From an uncultured Clostridia bacterium (lineage in GTDB: Bacteria; Bacillota; Clostridia; Oscillospirales; Acutalibacteraceae): a DNA stretch of 64,000 bases. The notes beneath the pieces were generated by a model that worked only from the letters and a program-made list of their open reading frames with translations, had not been told where the DNA came from and searched no databases. The stretch spans positions 1-64,000 of the forward strand of contig CANQPS010000013.1 of the NCBI GenBank assembly GCA_947625785.1. Reading direction: 5' to 3'. Every line of letters starts with the position of its first letter. Position 1 is the stretch's first letter. Shown piece after piece: positions 1-7,186 of the stretch. A program made the position numbers and the translations under genes.

Positions 1-57
1 CTTTCTGTTGCTTACCATATATCCTTTATAACCGTTGTTTTTCATTATGATTTTCAT
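1..57 (-). CDS. Partial hypothetical protein of the mobile element
   Basis: Nineteen N-terminal codons are visible and the frame stays open to the left edge of the window. The start ATG overlaps the TGA of the upstream gene as ATGA, which implies translational coupling in one leftward operon. The peptide begins MKIIMKNNGYKGYMVSNRK and is basic. I do not recognise a family from so little sequence. Being fourth or fifth in an operon driven by a phage-type divergent promoter suggests an early or accessory gene of the element. Confidence 0.5.
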   Translation of the reverse strand, partial: MKIIMKNNGYKGYMVSNRK

Positions 58-308
58 TCTAATTTTGTCCTTTCTGTCTGTAATTGTTCTTGTTCTCGTT
101 TGCGTTGTAACGCATTTCCCCACATTATTTCCGTTAAATCGTATATATATTTATTTTCATCATTATATTCAAGTACAAAACCTTTCATACTTGCTCTTCT
201 TGTACCATCTGCAAGTTGATTTGTTACATAAGCAACCATACCGCTTTTAGTTATTACCTTTTTTCGTGGCAGCAGTATATTTTTTGCATCTTTTATCTCT
301 CTTTTCAT
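54..308 (-). CDS. Hypothetical small protein, early operon of the mobile element
   Basis: An 84-residue protein with a clear ribosome binding site (GAGGTGAGCG) before its ATG. The N-terminal half is basic (MKREIKDAKNILLPRKK). The C-terminal 25 residues are rich in charged residues and glutamine (RKREQEQLQTERTKLE), so they probably form a helix or coiled coil. I see no catalytic motif and do not recognise a family. It lies in the leftward operon opposite the repressor, in the usual place of Cro-side or excision-side genes of prophages and integrative elements. It overlaps the next gene by ATGA. Confidence 0.65.
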   Translation of the reverse strand: MKREIKDAKNILLPRKKVITKSGMVAYVTNQLADGTRRASMKGFVLEYNDENKYIYDLTEIMWGNALQRKREQEQLQTERTKLE

Positions 309-378
309 ATTCGCTCACCTCGTTTCATCTATATGCTCATTAAAGCTTGTCACTTGCTACATCTTCTGCTTTAAGACT

Positions 379-402
379 TTATTTTTCTTCTATAACTTCC
401 AT
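379..402 (-). other. Seven-codon open frame with a strong RBS; leader or decayed gene
   Basis: A GAGGGGGTGATAAT Shine-Dalgarno precedes ATG and the frame MEVIEEK before TAA. Reading past the stop gives SLKAEDVASDKL and then another stop, so a small gene may have been broken here. Alternatively it is a short leader peptide. No product can be claimed. Confidence 0.25.
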
Positions 403-443
403 ATTATCACCCCCTCGGACTTGTCTTTAGATTGCTTGGCTAA

Positions 444-584
444 TTATTTTTTCACTTCTTTTGACAAATTTTTTGCAATAAGCATTCCGTCCGCTACCCC
501 GAGAAGGTATTTTTTCTCAGTGTCATTTAATACAGATATTATTTTGCTTAGCTTATACAATAGTGCTTTCTCTTTTTCATTCAT
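444..584 (-). CDS. Small phage-type protein (46 aa), first gene of the leftward early operon
   Basis: This short frame has a good ribosome binding site (GCGAGGTGATAATA before ATG) and starts about 35 bp downstream of the leftward -10 box. The protein is charged and helical, with KLSKIISVLNDTEKKYLLGV in the middle and ADGMLIAKN following. Very short proteins with a YLLGxxxGM core are often found beside cI-like repressors of Firmicute elements; that comparison is from memory. Its place as the first leftward gene after the operator suggests a Cro-side regulator, but no DNA-binding motif is visible and the function is unknown. Confidence 0.55.
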   Translation of the reverse strand: MNEKEKALLYKLSKIISVLNDTEKKYLLGVADGMLIAKNLSKEVKK

Positions 585-619
585 TATTATCACCTCGCTT
601 TCTTTGAGTTGTTATACTC

Positions 620-648
620 ATTATAACATAAAATTTTGAGTTAGTCAA
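620..648 (-). promoter_or_regulatory. Leftward sigma-A promoter of the element's early operon
   Basis: On the minus strand TTGACT (648-643) is followed by a 17-bp spacer and TATAAT (625-620). The -35 box lies inside the left arm of the 18-bp inverted repeat, so a repressor bound there would block this promoter. Confidence 0.8.
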
Positions 649-695
649 CACTTTAATTTAAAATTTTTTATTTTTTTGTGTTGACTAACTCAAAA
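634..695. promoter_or_regulatory. Perfect inverted-repeat operator in the divergent switch region
   Basis: The arms 634-651 (TTTTGAGTTAGTCAACAC) and 678-695 are perfect reverse complements over 18 bp, separated by 26 bp of A/T. Each arm contains the -35 hexamer of one of the two divergent promoters. The symmetry suggests that one repressor, most simply the adjacent XRE protein, binds both arms and sets a lysogeny-type switch. Binding by that protein is inferred. Confidence 0.7.
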
Positions 696-709
696 ATTTA
701 TGATATACT
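681..709 (+). promoter_or_regulatory. Rightward sigma-A promoter of the XRE repressor
   Basis: TTGACT (681-686), a 17-bp spacer and TATACT (704-709) lie 27 bp before the GTG start of the repressor. The -35 box is inside the right operator arm, consistent with autoregulation. Confidence 0.8.
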
Positions 710-735
710 TATAAGTAAGAAAGCGAGATGATTAT

Positions 736-1101
736 GTGACTATTAGTGAAAGAGTTAAAATTTTAAGAAAAGAACTAAAACTCAGTCAAACAGAGTTCGC
801 TGAAAAGCTGAGTGTTAGTAGAGATGTTATAAATAATATTGAAAATAATAGAGCAGAATTAAAAGAACATTTTATAAAATTTATGTGCAGAGAGTTTGAT
901 GTCAACGAAAATTGGTTGCGGACAGGCGAAGGTGAGATGTTTAAAATAGATAGAGAAACAGAAATAGCTAAACTTACAAAACAATTACTCAAAGAAGAAG
1001 AAACATCATTCAAAAACAGATTAGTATCAGTGCTTGCAAACTTAGAAGAGCAAGAATGGAAAACTCTTGCAGAAATTGCAGAAAAATTAGCAAAAAAATA
1101 A
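736..1101 (+). CDS. XRE-family (cI-like) transcriptional repressor
   Basis: A 121-residue protein with an N-terminal helix-turn-helix at about residues 5-60. The signature is LSQTEFAEKL, then VSRDVINNIENNRAE, and the domain ends with the typical WLRTGEGEMF. The C-terminal 40 residues are helical and probably dimerise. The start is GTG at 736, because the ATG two bases earlier is followed at once by a stop. The gene lies directly downstream of a promoter overlapping a perfect inverted repeat and faces the leftward small-gene operon. That is the standard layout of an immunity repressor controlling a prophage or integrative element. There is no peptidase domain, so a LexA-like self-cleavage mechanism is not indicated. 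Confidence 0.88.
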   Translation: MTISERVKILRKELKLSQTEFAEKLSVSRDVINNIENNRAELKEHFIKFMCREFDVNENWLRTGEGEMFKIDRETEIAKLTKQLLKEEETSFKNRLVSVLANLEEQEWKTLAEIAEKLAKK

Positions 1102-1121
1102 AGACTGATAAATCAGTCTTT
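1100..1121 (+). terminator. Hairpin after the repressor gene
   Basis: AAAGACTGA and TCAGTCTTT form a stem at the repressor stop codon with a short TAAA loop. The following T-run is poor, so termination is probable but weak. The hairpin also overlaps the 3' end of the small leftward frame at 1113-1220. Confidence 0.45.
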
Positions 1122-1220
1122 GTCATCTATCATTACTGTTAACAACTTACATAAATATGATAGATATTTTTCATTGTTGACTTTATCTAACAACTCTATT
1201 ATGTATTCTTTATAATTCAT
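1113..1220 (-). CDS. Small hypothetical protein (35 aa) between repressor and recombinase
   Basis: A consensus AGGAGG ribosome binding site precedes ATG, and the frame encodes a 35-residue acidic, helical peptide (MNYKEYIIELLDKVNNEKYL at its start). It runs antisense to, and converges on, the repressor, and its stop lies in the repressor terminator hairpin. Short helical proteins of this kind are often seen near phage-type repressors. I cannot name a family or function. The strong ribosome binding site is the main support. Confidence 0.5.
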   Translation of the reverse strand: MNYKEYIIELLDKVNNEKYLSYLCKLLTVMIDDKD

Positions 1221-1562
1221 TATATACCTCCTGAAAAGAATAAATGTTTTGATTTATCTATATTATAGAACTTATGTTTTAAAATGTCAAGTGATAAAAA
1301 TTATCTGTCGTACTAAAATAGCGTAAAATTACTAAAATAACGACAGATATTAAAAATACTTATTTTATCAAGATATATTTATATTAATATATCTGTATCC
1401 TGATATTTTAAGATAAACTACCGTTGGTCGACAATTTTTTAAGGTTTATCTACCGTAAATACTGATTTTTTTGACTAACGGATTTAAATCTATCCATAGT
1501 GGAACAAATAACCCCCAACAGTACTAATACTGTTGGGGATAAAACTAATAGAGGAGTTGGTA
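1221..1562. other. Gene-free, repeat-rich region before the recombinase
   Basis: No credible gene is seen here. The interval holds a 10-bp perfect inverted repeat (TATCTGTCGT at 1302-1311, ACGACAGATA at 1340-1349). This encloses two copies of TACTAAAATA (1311-1320 and 1330-1339). Two CTACCGT-containing motifs follow near 1418 and 1449, and then a GC-rich hairpin at 1513-1538. The density of repeats fits a regulatory region or binding sites for the recombinase or its directionality factor; this is inference. Confidence 0.5.
1513..1538 (+). terminator. Perfect 11-bp hairpin just upstream of the recombinase RBS
   Basis: CCCCAACAGTA (1513-1523), loop CTAA and TACTGTTGGGG (1528-1538) form a strong stem that ends 12 bp before the GAGGAG ribosome binding site of the recombinase. 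No T-run follows, so it may protect against read-through translation or transcription rather than act as a classic terminator. Confidence 0.5.
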
Positions 1563-2954
1563 ATGATGAAAAAAGCTGCACTATATGTAAGAGTATCAAC
1601 AGATAATCAATTAGAAAATTACAGTATAGAAGAGCAAACTGAACGATTAAAGGCTTATTGCAAAGCAAAAGATTATAGTATATATAAAATATATACGGAC
1701 GGCGGATACAGCGGGGGTAATACTAACAGACCGGCATTAAAATCTATGTTACAAGACATAGAAAATAATAAAATAGATACAGTTATTGTATATAAACTCG
1801 ATCGTTTAAGTAGAAGTCAAAAAGATACATTATCACTTATAGAAGATAAATTTCTCTCAAACAATGTTGATTTCATTTCAATGTCTGAAAACTTTGACAC
1901 ATCTTCGCCTTTTGGTAAAGCGATGATAGGAATATTATCAGTATTCGCACAACTTGAAAAAGACCAGATTACAGAACGCTTTACGATGGGGCGTATAGGA
2001 CGAAGTAAAGCAGGATTATATCACGGAGGAAGAAGTATACCAAAAGGATATAGATATATTGATGGGCATCTTATTATACATCAGGCGGAAGCTGAGCAGG
2101 TAAGAGAGGCTTTTGAGAAATTTGTTTCTGGTATGAGTATAAATGCTATCAGTCGAAAAATGGAGGAGCAATATCAAAATCATAAATGGAACAATGCATC
2201 TAAAATATTAAATTGTTTAAGGAACAGTATATATATAGGAAAAGTTAAGTTTGCTAATCAAGAATATGACGGAGAACACGAGGCAATTATTAGCAAAGAA
2301 CTGTTTGAAAAGGTACAAAGTATACTACATTCAAGTGAGCGTGAAAACAGAAAAAATACAGCTCAGAAGACACCCTACAGAGCAGGATATATGTTATCAA
2401 GTTTAGTATATTGTGGACATTGCGGAGCAAGATATTCGGCAAATCACGGATATTATAGATGTTATTCAAGAGCAAAGTCAAACAAAAAGTTCATCGTTGA
2501 CCCTAATTGCCATAACATAAATTGGGCAATACCTGAATTAGACGATTTGGTAACTGAAGAGATATACAATATAAGTGTTGACAATAAATACAAAAAGCTG
2601 TTTCCACCAGTTAATGAACAGAAAAATAATAAGCAAGAACTTAAAAACGAAATAAGAAAAATTGATAATCAAATTAATAAGTTAATTGAGTTATACCAAT
2701 TATCTGATATACCAATAAATACTATTAAAGAAAAAATAACTATTCTTAGTAACGAAAAAGAAGAACTCGAAAAAAGTATTAATATTCAAAAAACTACCGT
2801 TGCCGAGCAATTTGAAGAAAATATACGCAAATTTTTAGAGATTAGCAGAAATCCTAATACGAGTGTAGATGAAAAACGATTTTTAATATCGTCAATAATA
2901 GAGCGTATATTAATAGATGAAAATCAAGTCAATATTGTTTGGCGAGTTAAATAA
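1563..2954 (+). CDS. Large serine recombinase (integrase of the mobile element)
   Basis: A 463-residue site-specific recombinase that would integrate and excise the element. The resolvase-type catalytic domain is at the N-terminus, with the nucleophilic serine in LYVRVSTDNQ (Ser12) and the DRLSRS motif near residue 77. A Recombinase domain follows (GRSIPKGYRY onward), then a zinc ribbon beginning CGHCG, a long coiled coil (KNEIRKIDNQINKLIELYQ) and a C-terminal helical segment. That is the full architecture of the large serine integrases. I chose ATG 1563 because GAGGAG lies six bases upstream; the longer frame from 1533 begins inside a hairpin. The gene ends five bases from the truncated feoB, at the element boundary. 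Confidence 0.92.
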   Translation: MMKKAALYVRVSTDNQLENYSIEEQTERLKAYCKAKDYSIYKIYTDGGYSGGNTNRPALKSMLQDIENNKIDTVIVYKLDRLSRSQKDTLSLIEDKFLSNNVDFISMSENFDTSSPFGKAMIGILSVFAQLEKDQITERFTMGRIGRSKAGLYHGGRSIPKGYRYIDGHLIIHQAEAEQVREAFEKFVSGMSINAISRKMEEQYQNHKWNNASKILNCLRNSIYIGKVKFANQEYDGEHEAIISKELFEKVQSILHSSERENRKNTAQKTPYRAGYMLSSLVYCGHCGARYSANHGYYRCYSRAKSNKKFIVDPNCHNINWAIPELDDLVTEEIYNISVDNKYKKLFPPVNEQKNNKQELKNEIRKIDNQINKLIELYQLSDIPINTIKEKITILSNEKEELEKSINIQKTTVAEQFEENIRKFLEISRNPNTSVDEKRFLISSIIERILIDENQVNIVWRVK

Positions 2955-2968
2955 TTTTACAAAATTAT
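2951..2968. repeat. Palindrome at the element/feoB junction (candidate att half-site)
   Basis: ATAATTTT-AC-AAAATTAT is a perfect 8-bp-arm palindrome. It contains the stop codons of both the recombinase (2952-2954) and the truncated feoB (2959-2957, minus strand). Its place at the junction makes it a candidate part of the attachment site. The exact crossover, probably near 2969-2975, cannot be fixed from one junction. Confidence 0.5.
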
Positions 2969-4225
2969 ATATCCCATACACATTGAAAGACTCTGCTTAC
3001 CGTGAGTACCGGATTTTTTGAATAAAGTATCTAAATTAAAGGCTATTCTCGGCAAATATCCTAAATCCTCCAGAAGTGTAAATAAAGGAAAAAAGATTGC
3101 CATTGGAGGCAGCATTACCGATACTATCCAAGCAACTGTTCTATAAATACCATCTATAAAAATACCTTTAACTATATCATTAATACCAATATTAATGAAC
3201 AATTCACTCAACTTATCTTCTATAAAAAATAATCCTTTACTCAGCAGTTCAGAAGGGAAATTAGCACCAAATATTGTTATCCAGAAAATCAAGCCTAAAA
3301 ATAATAACATTATAGGTATTCCAAAGCGTTTTGAAGTTAAAATTTTATCTATTTTTCTGTCTTTTCTGTCATAGCAGCAATCACCCAGACAAACACACGA
3401 ATTATATATTTCTTCACTTCTGCTGACTATTGATGTAACAATTTTATCCCTCATAGATTCATATGTTAAATTATTATCTTTGAGAAATTCTTCTAATTCT
3501 GATAGTTCCTTATCAAGTAATTTAATAATATCATAGCCCAAATAATTATTCAAAGAATTATTGAAACTACTGTTTTTATCAATTAATCTTAGAGCTAACC
3601 AATGTATATCTATATTGATATTATTAATTTTATTTTTAATACCGGACTCTATTATACTAACCGCCTTTAATATATCAGAATCATAATTATGTTTTATATG
3701 AAAAATTTTTCTTTCGTTAGTTATTACACTTTCAATAGTATCTTTTAAATCTTTGATACCATATTTATTTCTTGCATTTGTTGCGACAACAGGCACTCCC
3801 AAATATAGCGATAATTCGTCTAAATCAATAATAATTTTCTTTTTTTCCGCCTCATCAATAAGATTTACACATATAATTACTTTTTTATTTAATTCTAATA
3901 TCTGTAATACAAGATTTAGATTTCTTTCAATAGCCGTAGCATCTACCACAACTACTATAATATCATTATCCTCAAAACAAATATAATCTCGTGCGACTTC
4001 TTCATCTTTTGAATTGGATAATAAGGAATATGTTCCGGGAACATCTACTATTTTATATTTTTTACCATTATGATTGTAGTAACCCACAGCACTCGAAATA
4101 GTTTTACCGGTCCAATTTCCTGTATGCTGTTTAAGTCCGGTTAAAGAATTAAAAATAGTACTTTTTCCAACATTGGGATTTCCGGCAAGAGCTATCGAAA
4201 TATAATCATCTAAATTATTACTCAC
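2957..4225 (-). pseudogene. feoB: feoB, ferrous iron transporter, truncated by the mobile element
   Basis: The N-terminal 422 residues of FeoB, the inner-membrane Fe(II) transporter with a cytoplasmic G domain. G1 is GNPNVGKST (about residues 15-23), G3 DVPGTYSL and G4 NLIDEA. The GDI region and the first membrane segments (IPIMLLFLGLIFWITIFGAN and the following helix) come next. The frame then reaches the highly conserved GKQSLSMCMG and runs into YIIL and a stop. Family members are about 650-720 residues and continue FGCNAAG after MCMG, so the remaining transmembrane part is missing and transport should be lost. GTG 4225 is preferred over TTG 4240 because AGGTGG precedes it. The missing 3' part should lie beyond the far end of the element. 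Confidence 0.88.
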
Positions 4226-4249
4226 ATAACCACCTCTCAATATAAATTT

Positions 4250-4486
4250 TTATATATTTATAATGATATTTTTAGTATCATCTTTACGCAAAGCTATAAC
4301 AACTCCCCTAATGAAATAAGCAACCAAATCTCCACAAGGACTTTTATGCAGTGCTTCAATTTTTGTATTAGGAGTAAAACCCAAATCAAAAATTCTTCTT
4401 CTATCAATACCTGACATCAATATCTTAGAAACTACACCTGTTTCTCCGATTTTTAAATTATCTAATGATATTAAATTATCAGCCAT
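4250..4486 (-). CDS. feoA: FeoA, ferrous iron transport accessory protein
   Basis: A small 78-residue SH3-like cytoplasmic protein of the FeoA family, which associates with FeoB and supports Fe(II) uptake. Typical features are LKIGETGVVSKI near the N-terminus, RRRIFDLGFTPNTKIEAL in the middle, and the closing strand DLVAYFIRGVVIALRKDD. The length is normal for a stand-alone FeoA. A GGGGG-type ribosome binding site precedes ATG, and the gene lies 24 bp upstream of feoB in the same operon. With feoB interrupted it may have no functional partner unless the element excises or a second feoB exists. Confidence 0.92.
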   Translation of the reverse strand: MADNLISLDNLKIGETGVVSKILMSGIDRRRIFDLGFTPNTKIEALHKSPCGDLVAYFIRGVVIALRKDDTKNIIINI

Positions 4487-4502
4487 ATATTAACTGTCCC
4501 CC

Positions 4503-4555
4503 TTTTTGATATATATTAATATAGTATGCGGTTAAGGTATTTTTTGATATATATT
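4503..4555. repeat. 15-bp direct repeat upstream of feoA
   Basis: TTTTTGATATATATT occurs at 4503-4517 and again at 4541-4555, in the divergent region between feoA and the P-type ATPase. The first copy abuts the feoA ribosome binding site. It could be a regulator site for feoA, but it does not match a classic Fur box by eye. Confidence 0.4.
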
Positions 4556-4629
4556 TGTAGGGCGTACACTTTTAAAACTAATTGCAATACTCATACATAA
4601 AAATTTAACATTTTTAAAACTACCGACAG

Positions 4630-4658
4630 TTGACATATTATGACAACAATTTTATAAT
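4630..4658 (+). promoter_or_regulatory. Near-consensus sigma-A promoter of the P-type ATPase
   Basis: TTGACA (4630-4635), a 17-bp spacer and TATAAT (4653-4658) lie 44 bp before the ATPase start. Both hexamers are exact consensus. Confidence 0.85.
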
Positions 4659-4702
4659 TTGTATATAAAACTTTTAAACTATCGGAAGAAGGAAACACTG
4701 TT

Positions 4703-7045
4703 ATGAAACTAAAAGATGTTAAAAGATTTTCACCGAGTTATAGCGATGGATTATCTGATGAACAGGTCAAATATCAATTTCAGAATAATCTGTATAACTA
4801 TAACGCAGATTTACCCTCAAAAAGCCTTAAAAGAATAATTGCTGACAATATATTAACATTGTTTAATTTATTGAATATTGCATTAGGAATAGCCGTATTT
4901 CTTGTAGGCTCATATAAAAATTTGATATTTTTGGGTGTAATGTTATGTAATATAGTAATAGGGATTTTTCAAGAAGTAAGAGCTAAAAAAAATATTGATA
5001 AACTTTCTATCATATCATCTAATAAAGTCAAGGTAATACGAAACGGTACTACTCAAATGATTGGAGTAAATGAAATTGTATTAGATGATATCATAGAACT
5101 TTCTAACGGAAACCAAGTACCGTCAGATTGTATCATCGTCAATGGTGAATGTGATGTTAATGAGTCACTTCTGACGGGCGAAAGCGATGCCGTTCATAAG
5201 AAAAATGGCGATATGTTACTTTCAGGAAGTTTTATAATAAGCGGCAGAGTTAGAGCAAAAGTAGAACATATTGGTGAGTATAATTATGCCTCAAGCATTT
5301 CAAAAGAAGCCAAATATTTTAAAAAAGTCAAATCTGAAATAATGCAGACTGTAAAAAAGATAATTAAATTTGTATCCATTTTAGTATTGCCTGTCGGAAC
5401 ATTATTGTTTATCAATCAAATAAATATGTCAAATAATACCATTGAACAAGCTGTAATAAATACAGTTGCCGCAATATTAGGTATGATACCGGAGGGACTT
5501 GTATTATTAACGAGCACAGTATTGGCAGTTGGTGTAATAAGATTATCAAAGCAAAGTGTTTTAGTACAGGAATTATATTGTATAGAAACACTCGCCAGAG
5601 TAGATGTATTATGTCTTGATAAAACAGGTACTATAACCGAAGGTTGTATGATAGTAAATGATACTATACCGTATGGTACACATACAAAAAGTGAATTGGA
5701 GGAAATATTATCGTTACTATCGGATAACCTAACTGATGACAGCCCCACATTCAACGCAATAAAAGATAAATATAGTTTACATTCAAATATTAAAGCGGAT
5801 AAAATAGTGCCATTTTCATCTGACAAAAAATGGTCAGGAGCATACTTTAAAAACAAAGGTTCATATATTATAGGTGCTGTCGAATTTATATTAGATAACA
5901 TACCTTATGACATTAAAAATATAATAAATAAAATTTCTTATGGAAACAGGGTAATATCGGTTGTTTACTCAAATGAAAATTTTGATAGTAACAATAATAA
6001 ACCAAAAAATTTACAGGTTATTGGATTTGTTTCCATTAAGGATAAAGTAAGAAGTGATGTAAAGGAAACACTTGAATATTTTGATGATGAAAAAGTCAAT
6101 ATAAAAATAATATCAGGTGATAATGTATTAACAGTCGCAAGTGTTGCAAAAGAAGCCGGAGTTAAAAATGCCGATAAATATATAGATGCCTCTACCTTAA
6201 AGACCGATGAGGAAATCGAAAAAGCCCTGTCAGAATATACGGTTTTTGGTCGTGTAACCCCGCAACAAAAGAAAAAATTTGTAATTGCATTAAAAAAACA
6301 AGGTCATTCTGTCGCTATGACAGGTGATGGTGTAAATGATGTATTAGCTCTAAAAGAAGCAGATTGCAGTATAGCAATGGCATCGGGAAGTGATGCGGCA
6401 AGAAATGTATCCCAAATAGTGCTTGTAAACTCAAATTTTTCGGCTATGCCAAGAGTATTGGCAGAAGGCAGGCGTTCAATAAATAATCTCGAACGCTCAT
6501 CTACATTATTTATAGTAAAATCAATATATTGTACACTATTAGCAATATTATTTGTATTTTTAAATTCAAATTATCCGTTTATGCCCATACAAATGACACT
6601 TATAAATATTTTCACAATAGGAATACCCTCATTTATCCTTGCACTCGAATCCAATAAGAACAGAGTTAAAGGCCATTTACTAAGAAATATCCTGTCAAAA
6701 TCGTTACCCGCTGCAATAGGTGTAGTATTTTCAATAGTAGGTGTTGAAATAGTATCTTGTATTACCCCTATATCAACACAAGAATATTCAACAATGTGTG
6801 TTTTATTATCTGCGGCAATGGGATTTGCATTATTATGCAGTGTATCAATACCATTTAATATACTAAGAGGTTCGCTTGTATTGGTTCTTGTTGCAGGAAT
6901 ATCATTAGCTATATTATTGTTTCACTGGCTGTTTTCACTTGTAAATCTTTCAGTAACACTTGTTTTATCTACATTGGTTATCTTTGCGATTTCTCTTTGT
7001 ATATTCATAATAATGCTTAAAATTATGAAAAAGTTTAGCTTATAA
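4703..7045 (+). CDS. P-type cation-transporting ATPase, CtpE-like
   Basis: A 780-residue membrane pump. It shows the actuator motif LLTGES (about 156-161), the phosphorylation site DKTGT (306-310), the hinge TGDGVNDVLALK and the C-terminal membrane segments. The M4 motif is IPEGLVLLTS (about 262-271), which marks the CtpE-like branch rather than heavy-metal (CPC), KdpB or classical PEALP calcium pumps. Mycobacterial CtpE is linked to calcium uptake, so Ca2+ is the leading guess; the substrate is not proven here. There is no N-terminal metal-binding domain. It stands alone with its own consensus promoter and terminator, divergent from feoAB. Confidence 0.88.
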   Translation: MKLKDVKRFSPSYSDGLSDEQVKYQFQNNLYNYNADLPSKSLKRIIADNILTLFNLLNIALGIAVFLVGSYKNLIFLGVMLCNIVIGIFQEVRAKKNIDKLSIISSNKVKVIRNGTTQMIGVNEIVLDDIIELSNGNQVPSDCIIVNGECDVNESLLTGESDAVHKKNGDMLLSGSFIISGRVRAKVEHIGEYNYASSISKEAKYFKKVKSEIMQTVKKIIKFVSILVLPVGTLLFINQINMSNNTIEQAVINTVAAILGMIPEGLVLLTSTVLAVGVIRLSKQSVLVQELYCIETLARVDVLCLDKTGTITEGCMIVNDTIPYGTHTKSELEEILSLLSDNLTDDSPTFNAIKDKYSLHSNIKADKIVPFSSDKKWSGAYFKNKGSYIIGAVEFILDNIPYDIKNIINKISYGNRVISVVYSNENFDSNNNKPKNLQVIGFVSIKDKVRSDVKETLEYFDDEKVNIKIISGDNVLTVASVAKEAGVKNADKYIDASTLKTDEEIEKALSEYTVFGRVTPQQKKKFVIALKKQGHSVAMTGDGVNDVLALKEADCSIAMASGSDAARNVSQIVLVNSNFSAMPRVLAEGRRSINNLERSSTLFIVKSIYCTLLAILFVFLNSNYPFMPIQMTLINIFTIGIPSFILALESNKNRVKGHLLRNILSKSLPAAIGVVFSIVGVEIVSCITPISTQEYSTMCVLLSAAMGFALLCSVSIPFNILRGSLVLVLVAGISLAILLFHWLFSLVNLSVTLVLSTLVIFAISLCIFIIMLKIMKKFSL

Positions 7046-7062
7046 ATAAAAATTTTATATTC

Positions 7063-7106
7063 AAAAAATCCTATATTATTCAATAAAGAATAGTATGGGA
7101 TTTTTT
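7063..7106 (+). terminator. Intrinsic terminator of the P-type ATPase gene
   Basis: A 19-bp stem with two G-T pairs (arms 7063-7081 and 7088-7106), a loop of AATAAA and a TTTTTT tail. Confidence 0.85.
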
Positions 7107-7117
7107 AATAAGATGAT

Positions 7118-7146
7118 TTTACATTTTAAAGGTAATATGTTATAAT
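7118..7146 (+). promoter_or_regulatory. Sigma-A promoter of queA
   Basis: TTTACA (7118-7123), a 17-bp spacer and TATAAT (7141-7146) lie 40 bp before the queA start. Confidence 0.8.
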
Positions 7147-7186
7147 GTGGCATATATGAATAAAGATAAACAGGGGTACTGAAAAA

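Noticed and set aside
4487-4702. Riboswitch in the leader of the P-type ATPase
   Set aside because: The promoter leaves a leader of under 45 nt with no hairpin, too short for a known metal riboswitch.
5416-5901. 161-aa minus-strand open frame inside the P-type ATPase
   Set aside because: It is a shadow of a gene whose motifs are intact in the plus frame; no start signal is present.
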